A stretch of 58,075 nt of DNA from Verrucomicrobiaceae bacterium (GTDB lineage: Bacteria; Verrucomicrobiota; Verrucomicrobiia; Verrucomicrobiales; Akkermansiaceae): positions 1-58,075 of the forward strand of contig JAIYDP010000255.1 in the NCBI GenBank assembly GCA_027487435.1, written 5' to 3'. Numbering within the stretch: position 1 is the stretch's first letter; every line of letters begins with the position of its first letter. Below the pieces are notes generated by a model, which was not told the DNA's origin, ran no database searches, and worked only from the letters and a program-made list of their open reading frames with translations. The translations under genes were made by a program, and so were the position numbers. Shown piece after piece: positions 1-6,705 of this stretch.

Positions 1-322
1 CGCACCTGCGGATGCGGGTGCCTGCATCGCACTACGAAAATATTGCTGTTACGACAAACGCAAACGCCTCAATTTCCACCAAAAAAAGGACAACATTGCT
101 TAACTTGACGCGTATGCCCGAGAGGGGCGTTGGAAAGCCGCCATATCGATCCCTGGAAATACCTCGTCTGGATCTTGGAAGAACAGCCCAAAGCGAAAGT
201 CAGCGCAGACACCTTCGCCCCGAATCGCGTGAGGCCACATAGTCTTTTACGCGACAACCAAGGCCTACGCAAAAAACCTCAACCAAGTCTGCCAAAAACA
301 AACCGCGTAGTCATCATCATAA

Positions 323-380
323 ACGTCATAGGTGAAGACCTACGACACTTATGACCAAAGGCGCTTCATAGGACGCTTAC
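323..380 (-). repeat. 58-bp repeat, partner of 37129-37186
   Basis: The same 58 bases occur in inverted orientation at 37129-37186, with one mismatch seen by eye. The unit contains an imperfect hairpin: GTCGTAGGT and ACCTATGAC (minus-strand reading) flank a CTTC loop. Read on the minus strand, the unit ends in ACG followed by TT. The distant copy also ends there, exactly at the start of the first integron cassette. Confidence 0.75.
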
Positions 381-389
381 GAAAATAAT

Positions 390-434
390 AATTTGTCTGT
401 CACCTTGCATTCTGGTCTGTCACCTTGCATTCTG
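390..434. repeat. 22-bp repeat, tandem copy
   Basis: This is a full copy of the 22-bp repeat whose last 20 bases are TTTGTCTGTCACCTTGCATT. A second partial copy follows, making a 20-bp tandem duplication (395-414 and 415-434). It lies just downstream of the minus-strand gene at 444-833. Confidence 0.85.
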
Positions 435-443
435 AGACACAGA

Positions 444-833
444 TTATCGCGGTGTAGGCGGACGCAGTCGTCTATGTATCTTGTTGATAATTTGTGTTCT
501 AAAGGCTTCTTCATCAGCTAATTCGTAGAGCTCATTTTTTGTAAGTGTATTTACAGCGATTTTCGGATATTCTGGAATAGAAATTCCTGTTTGAAAATAA
601 TTTTTGTGTCTTTCGATTAAGGAAATCTCAGCATTTTTTCTTTTTTCTAATTCTTTATTGTAATAAATCTCGGCTTTCTTCCAATCATCTTGACTGTCTA
701 ATTTCATGTCCTTTGATTTTGAAGAATTTAATCTTCTTAAATCTTCATGACGAAGCATTTTTTGTTTTTCAGAAGTTCTAGATTCTTCAGACAAAAATAT
801 TTTATTACTATTATTGTAGGGACTTTTATTCAT
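444..833 (-). CDS. Small AT-rich orphan protein, paralogue of 1121-1588
   Basis: This encodes a 129-residue charged, mostly helical protein with no domain I recognise. Its middle and C-terminal part (a coiled-coil-like stretch rich in K and E, then a YPKI segment and LTKNELYELADEE) aligns by eye with the gene at 1121-1588 (YPVIKI, then LTTKELHDMADQE), so the two are paralogues. It has no signal peptide. The AT content is much higher than in the housekeeping genes to the right, which suggests acquisition. It sits between copies of the 22-bp repeat, downstream of the RHS module on the same strand. A role as an immunity or accessory protein of that module is only an inference from position. Confidence 0.6.
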   Translation of the reverse strand: MNKSPYNNSNKIFLSEESRTSEKQKMLRHEDLRRLNSSKSKDMKLDSQDDWKKAEIYYNKELEKRKNAEISLIERHKNYFQTGISIPEYPKIAVNTLTKNELYELADEEAFRTQIINKIHRRLRPPTPR

Positions 834-922
834 AAAATGAATTACAAAATGTAAAATATAATTATAGCTGATGTAAACACGAACACTATAGCATATTTTT
901 TTTGATATAACATATCGCTTAC

Positions 923-944
923 AATTTGTCTGTCACCTTGCATT
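923..944. repeat. 22-bp repeat
   Basis: This is a perfect copy of the 22-bp unit (TTTGTCTGTCACCTTGCATT preceded by AA). It lies about 90 bases upstream of the start codon of the gene at 444-833. It is preceded by CGCTTAC, as in the copies at 2023 and 3436. Confidence 0.85.
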
Positions 945-1012
945 GAACCAACGAGAACGTATCATGCCCCCACTCTATGGGAATTTATCCCCGAGGCAAG
1001 GAGAATCTCAAT

Positions 1013-1034
1013 AATTTGTCTGTCACCTTGCATT
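1013..1034. repeat. 22-bp repeat
   Basis: This is a perfect copy in the same orientation, 68 bases from the preceding one. The stretch 834-1120 between the two flanking genes contains nothing else I recognise apart from these two copies. A GCATCTGACCCC motif near 1098 recurs inverted near 37054. Confidence 0.85.
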
Positions 1035-1120
1035 AAACAGCTAGTTCTAAATTTTCTGCGGGAATTTTTATAGAATTTTTATACTTGATCTCAACACCGC
1101 ATCTGACCCCTAAGATGATC

Positions 1121-1588
1121 TCATTCATTGTGTGGATTTGTAATAAAGGGCTCTCCCAAACCTGGAGACCTCATTGAGTTACCAATTATATTTTTTCTTT
1201 CAAGTTCTTGATCGGCCATATCGTGAAGCTCTTTCGTCGTTAGTTTGTCTGCATCGATTTCATCGTAGTTAGGAATTTTTATTACCGGATACATTACGCC
1301 TATGTAACTCTTATATAGTTCAAGTTCAGCACTTTTTCTCTGGTTCAAACAGTTGAGATATCTAACATGAGCTTCGTGTAAATCATCAAGATAAACTGTT
1401 TCCATTTTCTTTTCTAGTTTTATTTTTCTATTTTTAAATATTTTTTCTTCATTGTATTGGATATCGATAAATGAGCACATTTTTTTATTTAATACTATAT
1501 ATTTTTCATTATAATAAATGATTAAAAAAATAAATAATGATAATAAATAAATTACAATAGATATAAAAATATATGTTTTTTTTGACAT
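1121..1588 (-). CDS. Small AT-rich membrane-anchored orphan, paralogue of 444-833
   Basis: I start the gene at the ATG at 1588 (MSKKTYIF), because the open frame further upstream is only a chimera with a decayed transposase end. The 155-residue product has one N-terminal hydrophobic segment (about residues 5-30), which would anchor it in the inner membrane or act as an uncleaved signal. A charged domain follows that resembles the product of 444-833 (paired motifs YPVIKI and LTTKELHDMADQE). The gene is AT-rich. A 22-bp repeat lies 31 bases upstream of the start, and a RAYT scar lies further upstream on the same strand. Function unknown. Confidence 0.65.
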   Translation of the reverse strand: MSKKTYIFISIVIYLLSLFIFLIIYYNEKYIVLNKKMCSFIDIQYNEEKIFKNRKIKLEKKMETVYLDDLHEAHVRYLNCLNQRKSAELELYKSYIGVMYPVIKIPNYDEIDADKLTTKELHDMADQELERKNIIGNSMRSPGLGEPFITNPHNE

Positions 1589-1618
1589 GCTATAAACAAT
1601 CTGGAAATTTACATTGAT

Positions 1619-1640
1619 AATTTGTCTGTCACCTTGCATT
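1619..1640. repeat. 22-bp repeat
   Basis: This is a perfect copy, 31 bases upstream of the start codon of the gene at 1121-1588. It separates that gene from the transposase scar. On the minus strand the unit contains GTGACA, which resembles a -35 hexamer, but no clear -10 partner is seen. Confidence 0.85.
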
Positions 1641-1825
1641 AGAGGATTCGTGAGGCGACACGTCGCTTCTTGGAAGCGACACGGAGGATTCGCGAGGCGA
1701 CGGAGGAGGATTCGTTGGCGACTGCGGAAGATCCGCTGGCGACAACGCCCCTGCGCGCTACGACAGTGCACGGAAGCGGGACGACAGCGCACGCACGGCC
1801 TGCGACAGGTCGAAACAAGTCTCTT

Positions 1826-2022
1826 GGGGCAGTCCGCGCACGGTACCATTTTCCCCAGTTCTTTGCATTGCTTCTGCGTTGTTTCATCGGTTTTTCTTTC
1901 CTTGATGTAACGGCTGACTGATCAAGTATGCCCAAGTCCTAAACGATCCGCAATACAAATGTTGCTGACGCTGGTTTGTCGCGTTGGCACTTGATCAGGA
2001 CCGATCTCTTTTTCTCGCTTAC
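1826..2022 (-). pseudogene. Decayed C-terminal end of RAYT-like transposase (copy A)
   Basis: The minus-strand translation, with in-frame stops, follows the C-terminal helix-turn-helix tail of the better-preserved fragment at 6290-6658. The TSVSNI, RLG.GH, VSRLIK and CKELEKM blocks are all recognisable. It is about 90 percent identical to 3238-3435 by eye. Its upstream end abuts a 22-bp repeat, and the AT-rich gene at 1121-1588 follows downstream on the same strand. Confidence 0.7.
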
Positions 2023-2060
2023 AATTTGTCTGTCACCTTGCATTGGTCACCTTGCATTGA
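2023..2060. repeat. 22-bp repeat plus partial tandem copy
   Basis: A perfect 22-bp unit (2023-2044) is followed by a partial second copy (GGTCACCTTGCATTGA). It joins directly to transposase scar A on one side and to the intergenic region below the gene at 2100-2516 on the other. Confidence 0.85.
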
Positions 2061-2099
2061 AAAATTACAAAAATCCTTAAATCCAAGGACCGACCCCAT

Positions 2100-2516
2100 T
2101 TATGAATAGTTACAACTTTTGGCTACCTGAACATCTTTCACTGTAACTTTCTTAGCTGAGCAATTCAACAACCAAGGTGTCTTATTTTTTCTATTCGACT
2201 CCATGAAACCTAAAGAAAATTCCATGGTCAATTGTTTTTTTCGCTCAAATTTAATAAAAGCTTCATCACTTAATCCACATAAAATACAGGAGCCTTTGGC
2301 TTTTTTTTCCAGAAAATGTATCATATTATAATAATCATCACAACCTGCACGAAAATCGTGTATTAAATGAAAACCATACAGTGAACCAAGAGTTAACGTT
2401 ACTTTTACTTTGACATAACCTTCGATTTTGTCTAGTGGGTGTTGATAATTTAGAATAGTAACAGATAATATTCTTTCCCCTAAATCATCAACACCACAGA
2501 TAGAAACTACATACAT
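2100..2516 (-). CDS. Unknown AT-rich protein, paralogue of 2689-3087
   Basis: This encodes a 138-residue protein with no signal peptide and no family I recognise. It shares an opening ISICGVDD-type motif (VSICGVDD here), a GFHL motif, GSCIL, FERK, a GFM.SN motif and the block WLLNCSAKK near the C terminus with the gene at 2689-3087. The two are therefore clear tandem paralogues. The conserved blocks look like a compact alpha/beta fold. The pair is AT-rich and sits between two direct repeats of a RAYT scar. Tandem paralogues downstream of an RHS tip are typical of immunity genes, but here that is inference only. Confidence 0.7.
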   Translation of the reverse strand: MYVVSICGVDDLGERILSVTILNYQHPLDKIEGYVKVKVTLTLGSLYGFHLIHDFRAGCDDYYNMIHFLEKKAKGSCILCGLSDEAFIKFERKKQLTMEFSLGFMESNRKNKTPWLLNCSAKKVTVKDVQVAKSCNYS

Positions 2517-2688
2517 ATAATTAAAAATTTATTTTTTAGGCGAAGATACAAGATTATAATTTAAGAGAAGTTTAGATTATTTTTATAGAAAGTTGAATAT
2601 CATATCCTAATGGATCAATGTAATTGCAAAGGAAATTCGAACGGCATAACAAAAAAAGCATTTGAAATAAATATTTAAATAGGATTCT

Positions 2689-3087
2689 TTAACAATCTGA
2701 GCTTCTATATACCTGCACATCTCTCACTCTAATTTTTTTAGCAGAGCAATTCAACAACCACATTAAACCCTTTGTATTTGATTTCATGAAACCAACGGAA
2801 TAATCCATAGTTAAATGATCTTTTCTCTCAAACCAAATAACCGCTCTTTCACGTTCTCCATACAAAATGCATGAACCTATTGTTTCGCTTTCTAGAAATT
2901 GAGTCACACGACACAGCTCCCCATAACTAGAATAACATAATTGCGAAAGATGAAATCCCCTAATTGACTCACAAGTTATTCTTACAGCTAGTTCTACTAT
3001 ATCTTGTGGTTCTTCATCACAAATAATAGTAACAGATAATAAAGGTTTTCCAAAATCATCGACACCGCAGATGGAAATTTTATACAT
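2689..3087 (-). CDS. Unknown AT-rich protein, paralogue of 2100-2516
   Basis: This encodes a 132-residue probable cytoplasmic protein. It shares ICGVDD, GFHL, GSCIL, FERK, GFMKSN and WLLNCSAKK with the product of 2100-2516, so one arose from a copy of the other or both came from a common pool. No transmembrane segment is present. The start codon lies 5 bases after the stop of a possible 46-codon gene (3093-3233), so the two may be co-transcribed. I do not recognise the family. Candidate immunity protein by position only. Confidence 0.7.
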   Translation of the reverse strand: MYKISICGVDDFGKPLLSVTIICDEEPQDIVELAVRITCESIRGFHLSQLCYSSYGELCRVTQFLESETIGSCILYGERERAVIWFERKDHLTMDYSVGFMKSNTKGLMWLLNCSAKKIRVRDVQVYRSSDC

Positions 3088-3092
3088 ATTAA

Positions 3093-3233
3093 TTAATTAT
3101 AAGGAGGTGGAGGCACAGGATATGTCTCTTCCCTATATCCTGCGTGAGTTCCCCGATGGGGATGATGCACATCCCAACTATATTCTAATCGTGGCCCGCC
3201 TACGCCCATAATGCAACAAGGACATTTCTTCAT
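3093..3233 (-). CDS. Possible 46-residue cysteine-containing peptide
   Basis: From the ATG at 3233 the frame encodes a peptide beginning MKKCPCC and ending in a proline-rich tail (PVPPPPYN). The open frame further upstream belongs to the transposase scar and is not part of it. CPCC could be half of a zinc ribbon, but no second pair of cysteines is present. It may be a genuine micro-gene or a leftover of a broken RHS tip. Confidence 0.35.
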   Translation of the reverse strand: MKKCPCCIMGVGGPRLEYSWDVHHPHRGTHAGYREETYPVPPPPYN

Positions 3234-3237
3234 CTCC

Positions 3238-3435
3238 GGGGTCAGTCCGCGCATGGTAACATTTTCTCCAGTTCTTTGCATGGCTTTTGTGTGATTTCAT
3301 CGGTTTTTCTTTCCTTGATTAAACGGCTGACAGATCAAGTATGCCCAAGTCCTAAACGCTAGGCAATACAAATGTTGCTGACGCTGGTTTGGCGCGTTGG
3401 CACTTGATCAGGACCGATCTCTTTTTCTCGCTTAC
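3238..3435 (-). pseudogene. Decayed C-terminal end of RAYT-like transposase (copy B)
   Basis: The minus-strand reading gives TSVSNI, RLGLGH, SVSRLIKE and CKELEKML with interrupting stops. It matches the tail of the fragment at 6290-6658 and, at about 90 percent, copy A at 1826-2022. Its upstream end joins a 22-bp repeat (3436-3457). Its downstream end runs straight into the small AT-rich genes at 3093-3233 and 2689-3087. Confidence 0.7.
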
Positions 3436-3457
3436 AATTTGTCTGTCACCTTGCATT
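3436..3457. repeat. 22-bp repeat
   Basis: This is a perfect copy at the upstream edge of transposase scar B, 33 bases below the end of the gene at 3490-4023. With the copy at 2023-2044 it bounds a unit that contains scar B and three small genes. Confidence 0.85.
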
Positions 3458-3489
3458 GAGATGTAAACCCTGAGATGACGCAGAAAAAA

Positions 3490-4023
3490 TTAACTAGAAT
3501 ATTTAGGGATATCTAATTCAGTAATAATCTCTCCTCCCCCTTTAATTCTAAATTCCAACCTAGCTTTTGTAGGATACTTATTTTTATCAAATCTTAGAAG
3601 AAATCCTTCTGATATTAATTTGTCATTTAATAACAACTGATGAAAGTTTACAGTGCCTTGTTCTCCAATGTTAGTGTTCAAGTATTCTTGATTATCGTAT
3701 AGATGATAAAAAACACTATAGTCAGGATCGCCCTTGAATGCACGTAAATGAATGACAACACAACCTTTGTTTAATCGTAATATAGAAATGTAAAATATAG
3801 AATTTGTAGATGAGACTATTAAATTACCTTCGGTCTTGGCAATACAATTTACCCATTGGTCAAGCGATAATTTTTCAATAGAAAGTTCTTTATTTGAGAT
3901 ATTAAAAACTGCTGTTGTTCCTACAACTTTTGAAGTTATATCGCTAACACTTAATTCACAATTAGCTAACGATATTAAAGTGGAAGAAAGTAACAAAAAA
4001 TAATTAGTTAGCGTAATTTTCAT
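3490..4023 (-). CDS. Secreted small protein downstream of RHS tip (candidate immunity)
   Basis: I start at the ATG at 4023 (MKITLTNYFLLL), which opens a good signal peptide of about 22 residues ending near LANC. An alternative start further upstream would overlap the RHS gene. The mature protein of about 155 residues has alternating hydrophobic positions, suggesting a beta-rich fold, and no family I recognise. The gene begins 16 bases after the RHS stop on the same strand, the usual place for an immunity gene. Export to the periplasm would fit neutralising an incoming periplasmic toxin. The cysteine near the cleavage site could instead be a lipobox. Function is inferred from position. Confidence 0.6.
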   Translation of the reverse strand: MKITLTNYFLLLSSTLISLANCELSVSDITSKVVGTTAVFNISNKELSIEKLSLDQWVNCIAKTEGNLIVSSTNSIFYISILRLNKGCVVIHLRAFKGDPDYSVFYHLYDNQEYLNTNIGEQGTVNFHQLLLNDKLISEGFLLRFDKNKYPTKARLEFRIKGGGEIITELDIPKYSS

Positions 4024-4039
4024 AGAATATGCATGAATT

Positions 4040-5815
4040 TTATTGATTAAATATAGCTCCTTCTGGCTCCATTGGTATCCAGTCATCTTTTCCTACGCAT
4101 ATAGCACAAGCTTTGACGCGACCTTTAGAAATACCATTGGAATGAGATGTCCTTGTTCCGTGACCTTTTGCACCGATAATGCCGAAGCTTGCAATATTCC
4201 AACTGTATTCGAATGCTACAGTAAACGTGGATTCGATTTCAACTCCCGCAGTAAATTTAAACTTAACACATCTATATTTCAATCCAATTAAATCCTCGTC
4301 TTTCCAATCAATATTTGCTGGTATCGCAGTGTCTGCTCTGGAAACTTTAGCAGACCACGAAAATTCCGCACCTAACGCACCGAACGAACCGGAGCCTCCA
4401 GTATTACTGCCAGCTAACATATCTTGGCTCGTATTGGATGTAGCAACACCTTTATCACGGAAGTTAATATTGCCGAATGTAAGGGTTACAAAATTCATAT
4501 CTTCATGCTGTTCTTGCCAACCCCAATCATACTCTACAGAGTAATTACCTACTCCCACATATCTGTAATTTTTAGTTAATGTGCTTGCTCCGACTGTAAA
4601 ACCTGTTTCAAAGTCGCCGATGAACTGATATGTAAATTCAAAATCTAAACCCAGCATATCGATAAATCCAATTGGATTATTCCCAACAAACCCGTACATA
4701 TTCTTTCCACCCTTTTCCTCAATCGGATCTCTGGATGGCCAGCGGCCAGTGAGGGGGTCATACCAGCGGTAGCCGTAGTAGTAGAGGCCGCTGATGTTGT
4801 CGCGGGGTTTGGTGCTGAAGCGGTATTGCAGGCGGGTGCTAGTGCTGCCTGTGAGGCGGGTCAAGGTGCCGAAGGGATCGTATTCGTAGTGGGCAAATTC
4901 GACTCCTGCGGTAGTGAGGTATTCGCTGATGTTGCCATTGCCATCGTAGGTGGGGAAGTAATCGGTGTTGCTGCTGCTGACCCAGCGCGTGGCAAGAAGT
5001 CCACCTACTCCCCCAGCTCCCTGCATGCTGCCACTGAGGTCGAGTCCCCAGAGAAAGGAATTATGAAGGATGAATGATGATTGATGAAGTTCGTATTCGG
5101 CGATGCGGTTCCAGCCATCGTAGTGGTAGCGGGAATCCACTGTGGTTCCTGTGAGCCGTGTTATGAGACGTGAGAGATAATCGTATTGGTAGTTGTAGGT
5201 GGATGCTCCCATGGTAAAGGCGACCAAGCGGTTTTCCGCATCCCATTTGATTGCTGTGGCATTCGCAGGGGACTGAACGCCGACGATGTTGCCATTGCTA
5301 CCAGGCATCAGGCCTGCGGTCATGTTGCCATCCAGATCATAAGGGGCAGGCGCAGGTGTGGTGGGCAAGGTGATTCCTCTCGCTACGGTGTATTGGTTCA
5401 GGGCGTTGCTTGTCCAGTTATTGGCGGTTGGCAAGGAAGTCGTGCCGCTCGCCGATTTGGTGCGATTGCCAATCGTGTCGTATTCGTACTTGCGATTCGA
5501 TGCGGAGTTCGTGGGCTGATCGGCACGGACCAGTTGATGATTTTTCACCAACATGAAAAAATCACCCCTCTCGGGGCTTTGCTCCGCAAACTCTGCCCAC
5601 CCTACAAGCCTTCGGGTGTGTTGACCGAGGGAATCGTATTGCCAATTCCAATTCGCCTGAGTGCCTCCAAAAGCACTGCCTGCGGTGGTGACGGATTCGC
5701 GCTGCGTGATAGGATTCACGCTGTAAGTATAACGGGAGATCACAGATGTTCCAGCTTTATTTTCGATGCTACGCAAAGCCCATTTATGCCAAGTCTTTGC
5801 ATCTACCCCATTCAT
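4040..5815 (-). CDS. Truncated RHS core with unknown C-terminal tip
   Basis: The 591-residue product starts in the middle of an RHS/YD-repeat region (YEYDTIGNRT, YDLDGNMT, YQYDYLSRL, YHYDGWNRI) and lacks the usual long N terminus and any secretion signal. It is therefore a 5'-truncated orphan module. The conserved RHS-associated core ends at about residue 386 with RWYDPLTGRWPSRDP and a following GFVGNNP motif. The remaining 200 residues form a variable tip, rich in aromatic and beta-forming residues, that I cannot assign to a known toxin. A stretch at about residues 70-100 (DNA 5525-5620) looks inserted, because it carries two short DNA hairpins. Full RHS proteins deliver tip toxins against competitors. 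This copy probably serves as a recombination reservoir. Confidence 0.8.
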   Translation of the reverse strand: MNGVDAKTWHKWALRSIENKAGTSVISRYTYSVNPITQRESVTTAGSAFGGTQANWNWQYDSLGQHTRRLVGWAEFAEQSPERGDFFMLVKNHQLVRADQPTNSASNRKYEYDTIGNRTKSASGTTSLPTANNWTSNALNQYTVARGITLPTTPAPAPYDLDGNMTAGLMPGSNGNIVGVQSPANATAIKWDAENRLVAFTMGASTYNYQYDYLSRLITRLTGTTVDSRYHYDGWNRIAEYELHQSSFILHNSFLWGLDLSGSMQGAGGVGGLLATRWVSSSNTDYFPTYDGNGNISEYLTTAGVEFAHYEYDPFGTLTRLTGSTSTRLQYRFSTKPRDNISGLYYYGYRWYDPLTGRWPSRDPIEEKGGKNMYGFVGNNPIGFIDMLGLDFEFTYQFIGDFETGFTVGASTLTKNYRYVGVGNYSVEYDWGWQEQHEDMNFVTLTFGNINFRDKGVATSNTSQDMLAGSNTGGSGSFGALGAEFSWSAKVSRADTAIPANIDWKDEDLIGLKYRCVKFKFTAGVEIESTFTVAFEYSWNIASFGIIGAKGHGTRTSHSNGISKGRVKACAICVGKDDWIPMEPEGAIFNQ

Positions 5816-5819
5816 TTAC

Positions 5820-6278
5820 TCACTCCATACGCGGAAGCGGAAAAATCTCCATGGGGCAATCTGGAAAATTTCTCACAATGGCTCTAGCAATTTTGGAATC
5901 TCTATCAGGTAAATCTATAGCTTCAAAATCTGATGTAAATGCAACACCTTGACTCCAATCTATACTCTCCCAATCGTTCCCCTTTTTCTTCAAAAGAATC
6001 CAGCGAGGCTCGGCAGACCCGATGATTCCGTTAACAGTCGGTTCAACATGGATACAACACCAATTACATTGTAGAGAAATGTATATAATTCTATAATCTA
6101 CTTTATCTGATCTAGAAAAATCCTCATCAAAAAATTTAAGCATTTCTGGTGTAACGATTTTTTTACTACTTTTTGTAGTCAACATATTTCTAGTTGTAGG
6201 CCCGCATGATGTAATTACAAATAATGAAAATACTGCATAGATATAATATACGATTGAAAGTATCATTTTATATTTCAT
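5820..6278 (-). CDS. AT-rich predicted lipoprotein upstream of the RHS fragment
   Basis: The 152-residue product opens with a signal peptide ending in a lipobox-like FVITSC (cysteine near residue 25), so it is probably membrane-anchored in the periplasm. The mature part has an NWCC motif and no recognised domain. It ends 4 bases before the RHS fragment on the same strand. Immediately upstream is the C-terminal piece of a RAYT-like transposase, the same arrangement seen at three other AT-rich orphan genes in this window. It could be the immunity gene of an RHS tip that was displaced, which is inference. Confidence 0.65.
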   Translation of the reverse strand: MKYKMILSIVYYIYAVFSLFVITSCGPTTRNMLTTKSSKKIVTPEMLKFFDEDFSRSDKVDYRIIYISLQCNWCCIHVEPTVNGIIGSAEPRWILLKKKGNDWESIDWSQGVAFTSDFEAIDLPDRDSKIARAIVRNFPDCPMEIFPLPRME

Positions 6279-6289
6279 ATTCCAAATCT

Positions 6290-6658
6290 CTAGTCATCTC
6301 TAGGGTCCTCGCATTGCAACATTTTTCCCAGTTCTCTGCATTGCTTTTGAATGGTTGCACCAGCTTTTCCTTGCTTGATCAGACGGCTTACGGCTTGACC
6401 ATGCCCCATTCCTAGACGACCCGCAATCCAAATGTTGCTCACGCTCGTGTGCCGCTTAATCAGGATCGCCATAGCTACTTTGCACCAATCTCCTTTTCTG
6501 ATGCTCGCTTGCAAGTCCTCACCATCTGGCATTTTCCATACGCGCAACCCACTCTTCACGTTTTTTTCGGCGGTCGAATCATTGTCAAAGGGACAGTAGC
6601 TTTTTTGGTTCATGCCTGCGATGCCAGATGATACATTCGTCGTGTTGCCTAGCTCCAT
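6290..6658 (-). pseudogene. C-terminal fragment of RAYT-like transposase
   Basis: This 122-codon open fragment ends with a helix-turn-helix tail (KRHTSVSNIWIAGRLGMGHG, then AVSRLIKQG) that I recognise as the C-terminal end of REP-associated tyrosine (Y1/IS200-like) transposases, seen as T.VS..W.A.RL.MG. The catalytic HUH domain with its two histidines and tyrosine is missing, and the N-terminal part does not resemble the family, so it is a remnant. Three more decayed copies of the same tail lie at 1826, 3238 and 36350. The AT-rich lipoprotein gene at 5820-6278 follows directly. Confidence 0.65.
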
Positions 6659-6705
6659 CCTGATTATTCTTTACAAAATTGTGACCTGAGCATACTCATA
6701 CCCTC

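Larger units (their letters stand above)
1..443. other. Gene-free left edge with repeat remnants
   Basis: I see no convincing coding region here. The short open frames have no recognisable domain and no ribosome binding site. The stretch carries a REP-like segment around 222-255 (AATCGCGTGAGG, then CTTTTACGCGAC) that recurs at about 35830-35860 and 36070-36100. It also holds one copy of a 58-bp repeat (323-380) and the first copies of the 22-bp repeat (390-434). Confidence 0.6.

Noticed and set aside
130..242. Plus-strand stretch resembling the C-terminal end of an IS66-type transposase (HIDPWKYLVWILEEQPKA)
   Set aside because: Similarity is limited to about 18 residues, with stops and unrelated sequence upstream. 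Too little to call a remnant.
1589..1849. 5' extension of the frame at 1121-1588 to a 242-codon protein
   Set aside because: The extension is the decayed transposase tail and low-complexity sequence read through by chance. The ATG at 1588 opens a proper membrane segment.
390..3457. 22-bp repeats as a CRISPR array
   Set aside because: Spacing is irregular (tens of bases to over 1 kb), genes lie between copies, and no cas genes are present.
4179..4544. Plus-strand open frame opposite the RHS tip
   Set aside because: Shadow of the RHS gene on the other strand, with no start signal and no domain.
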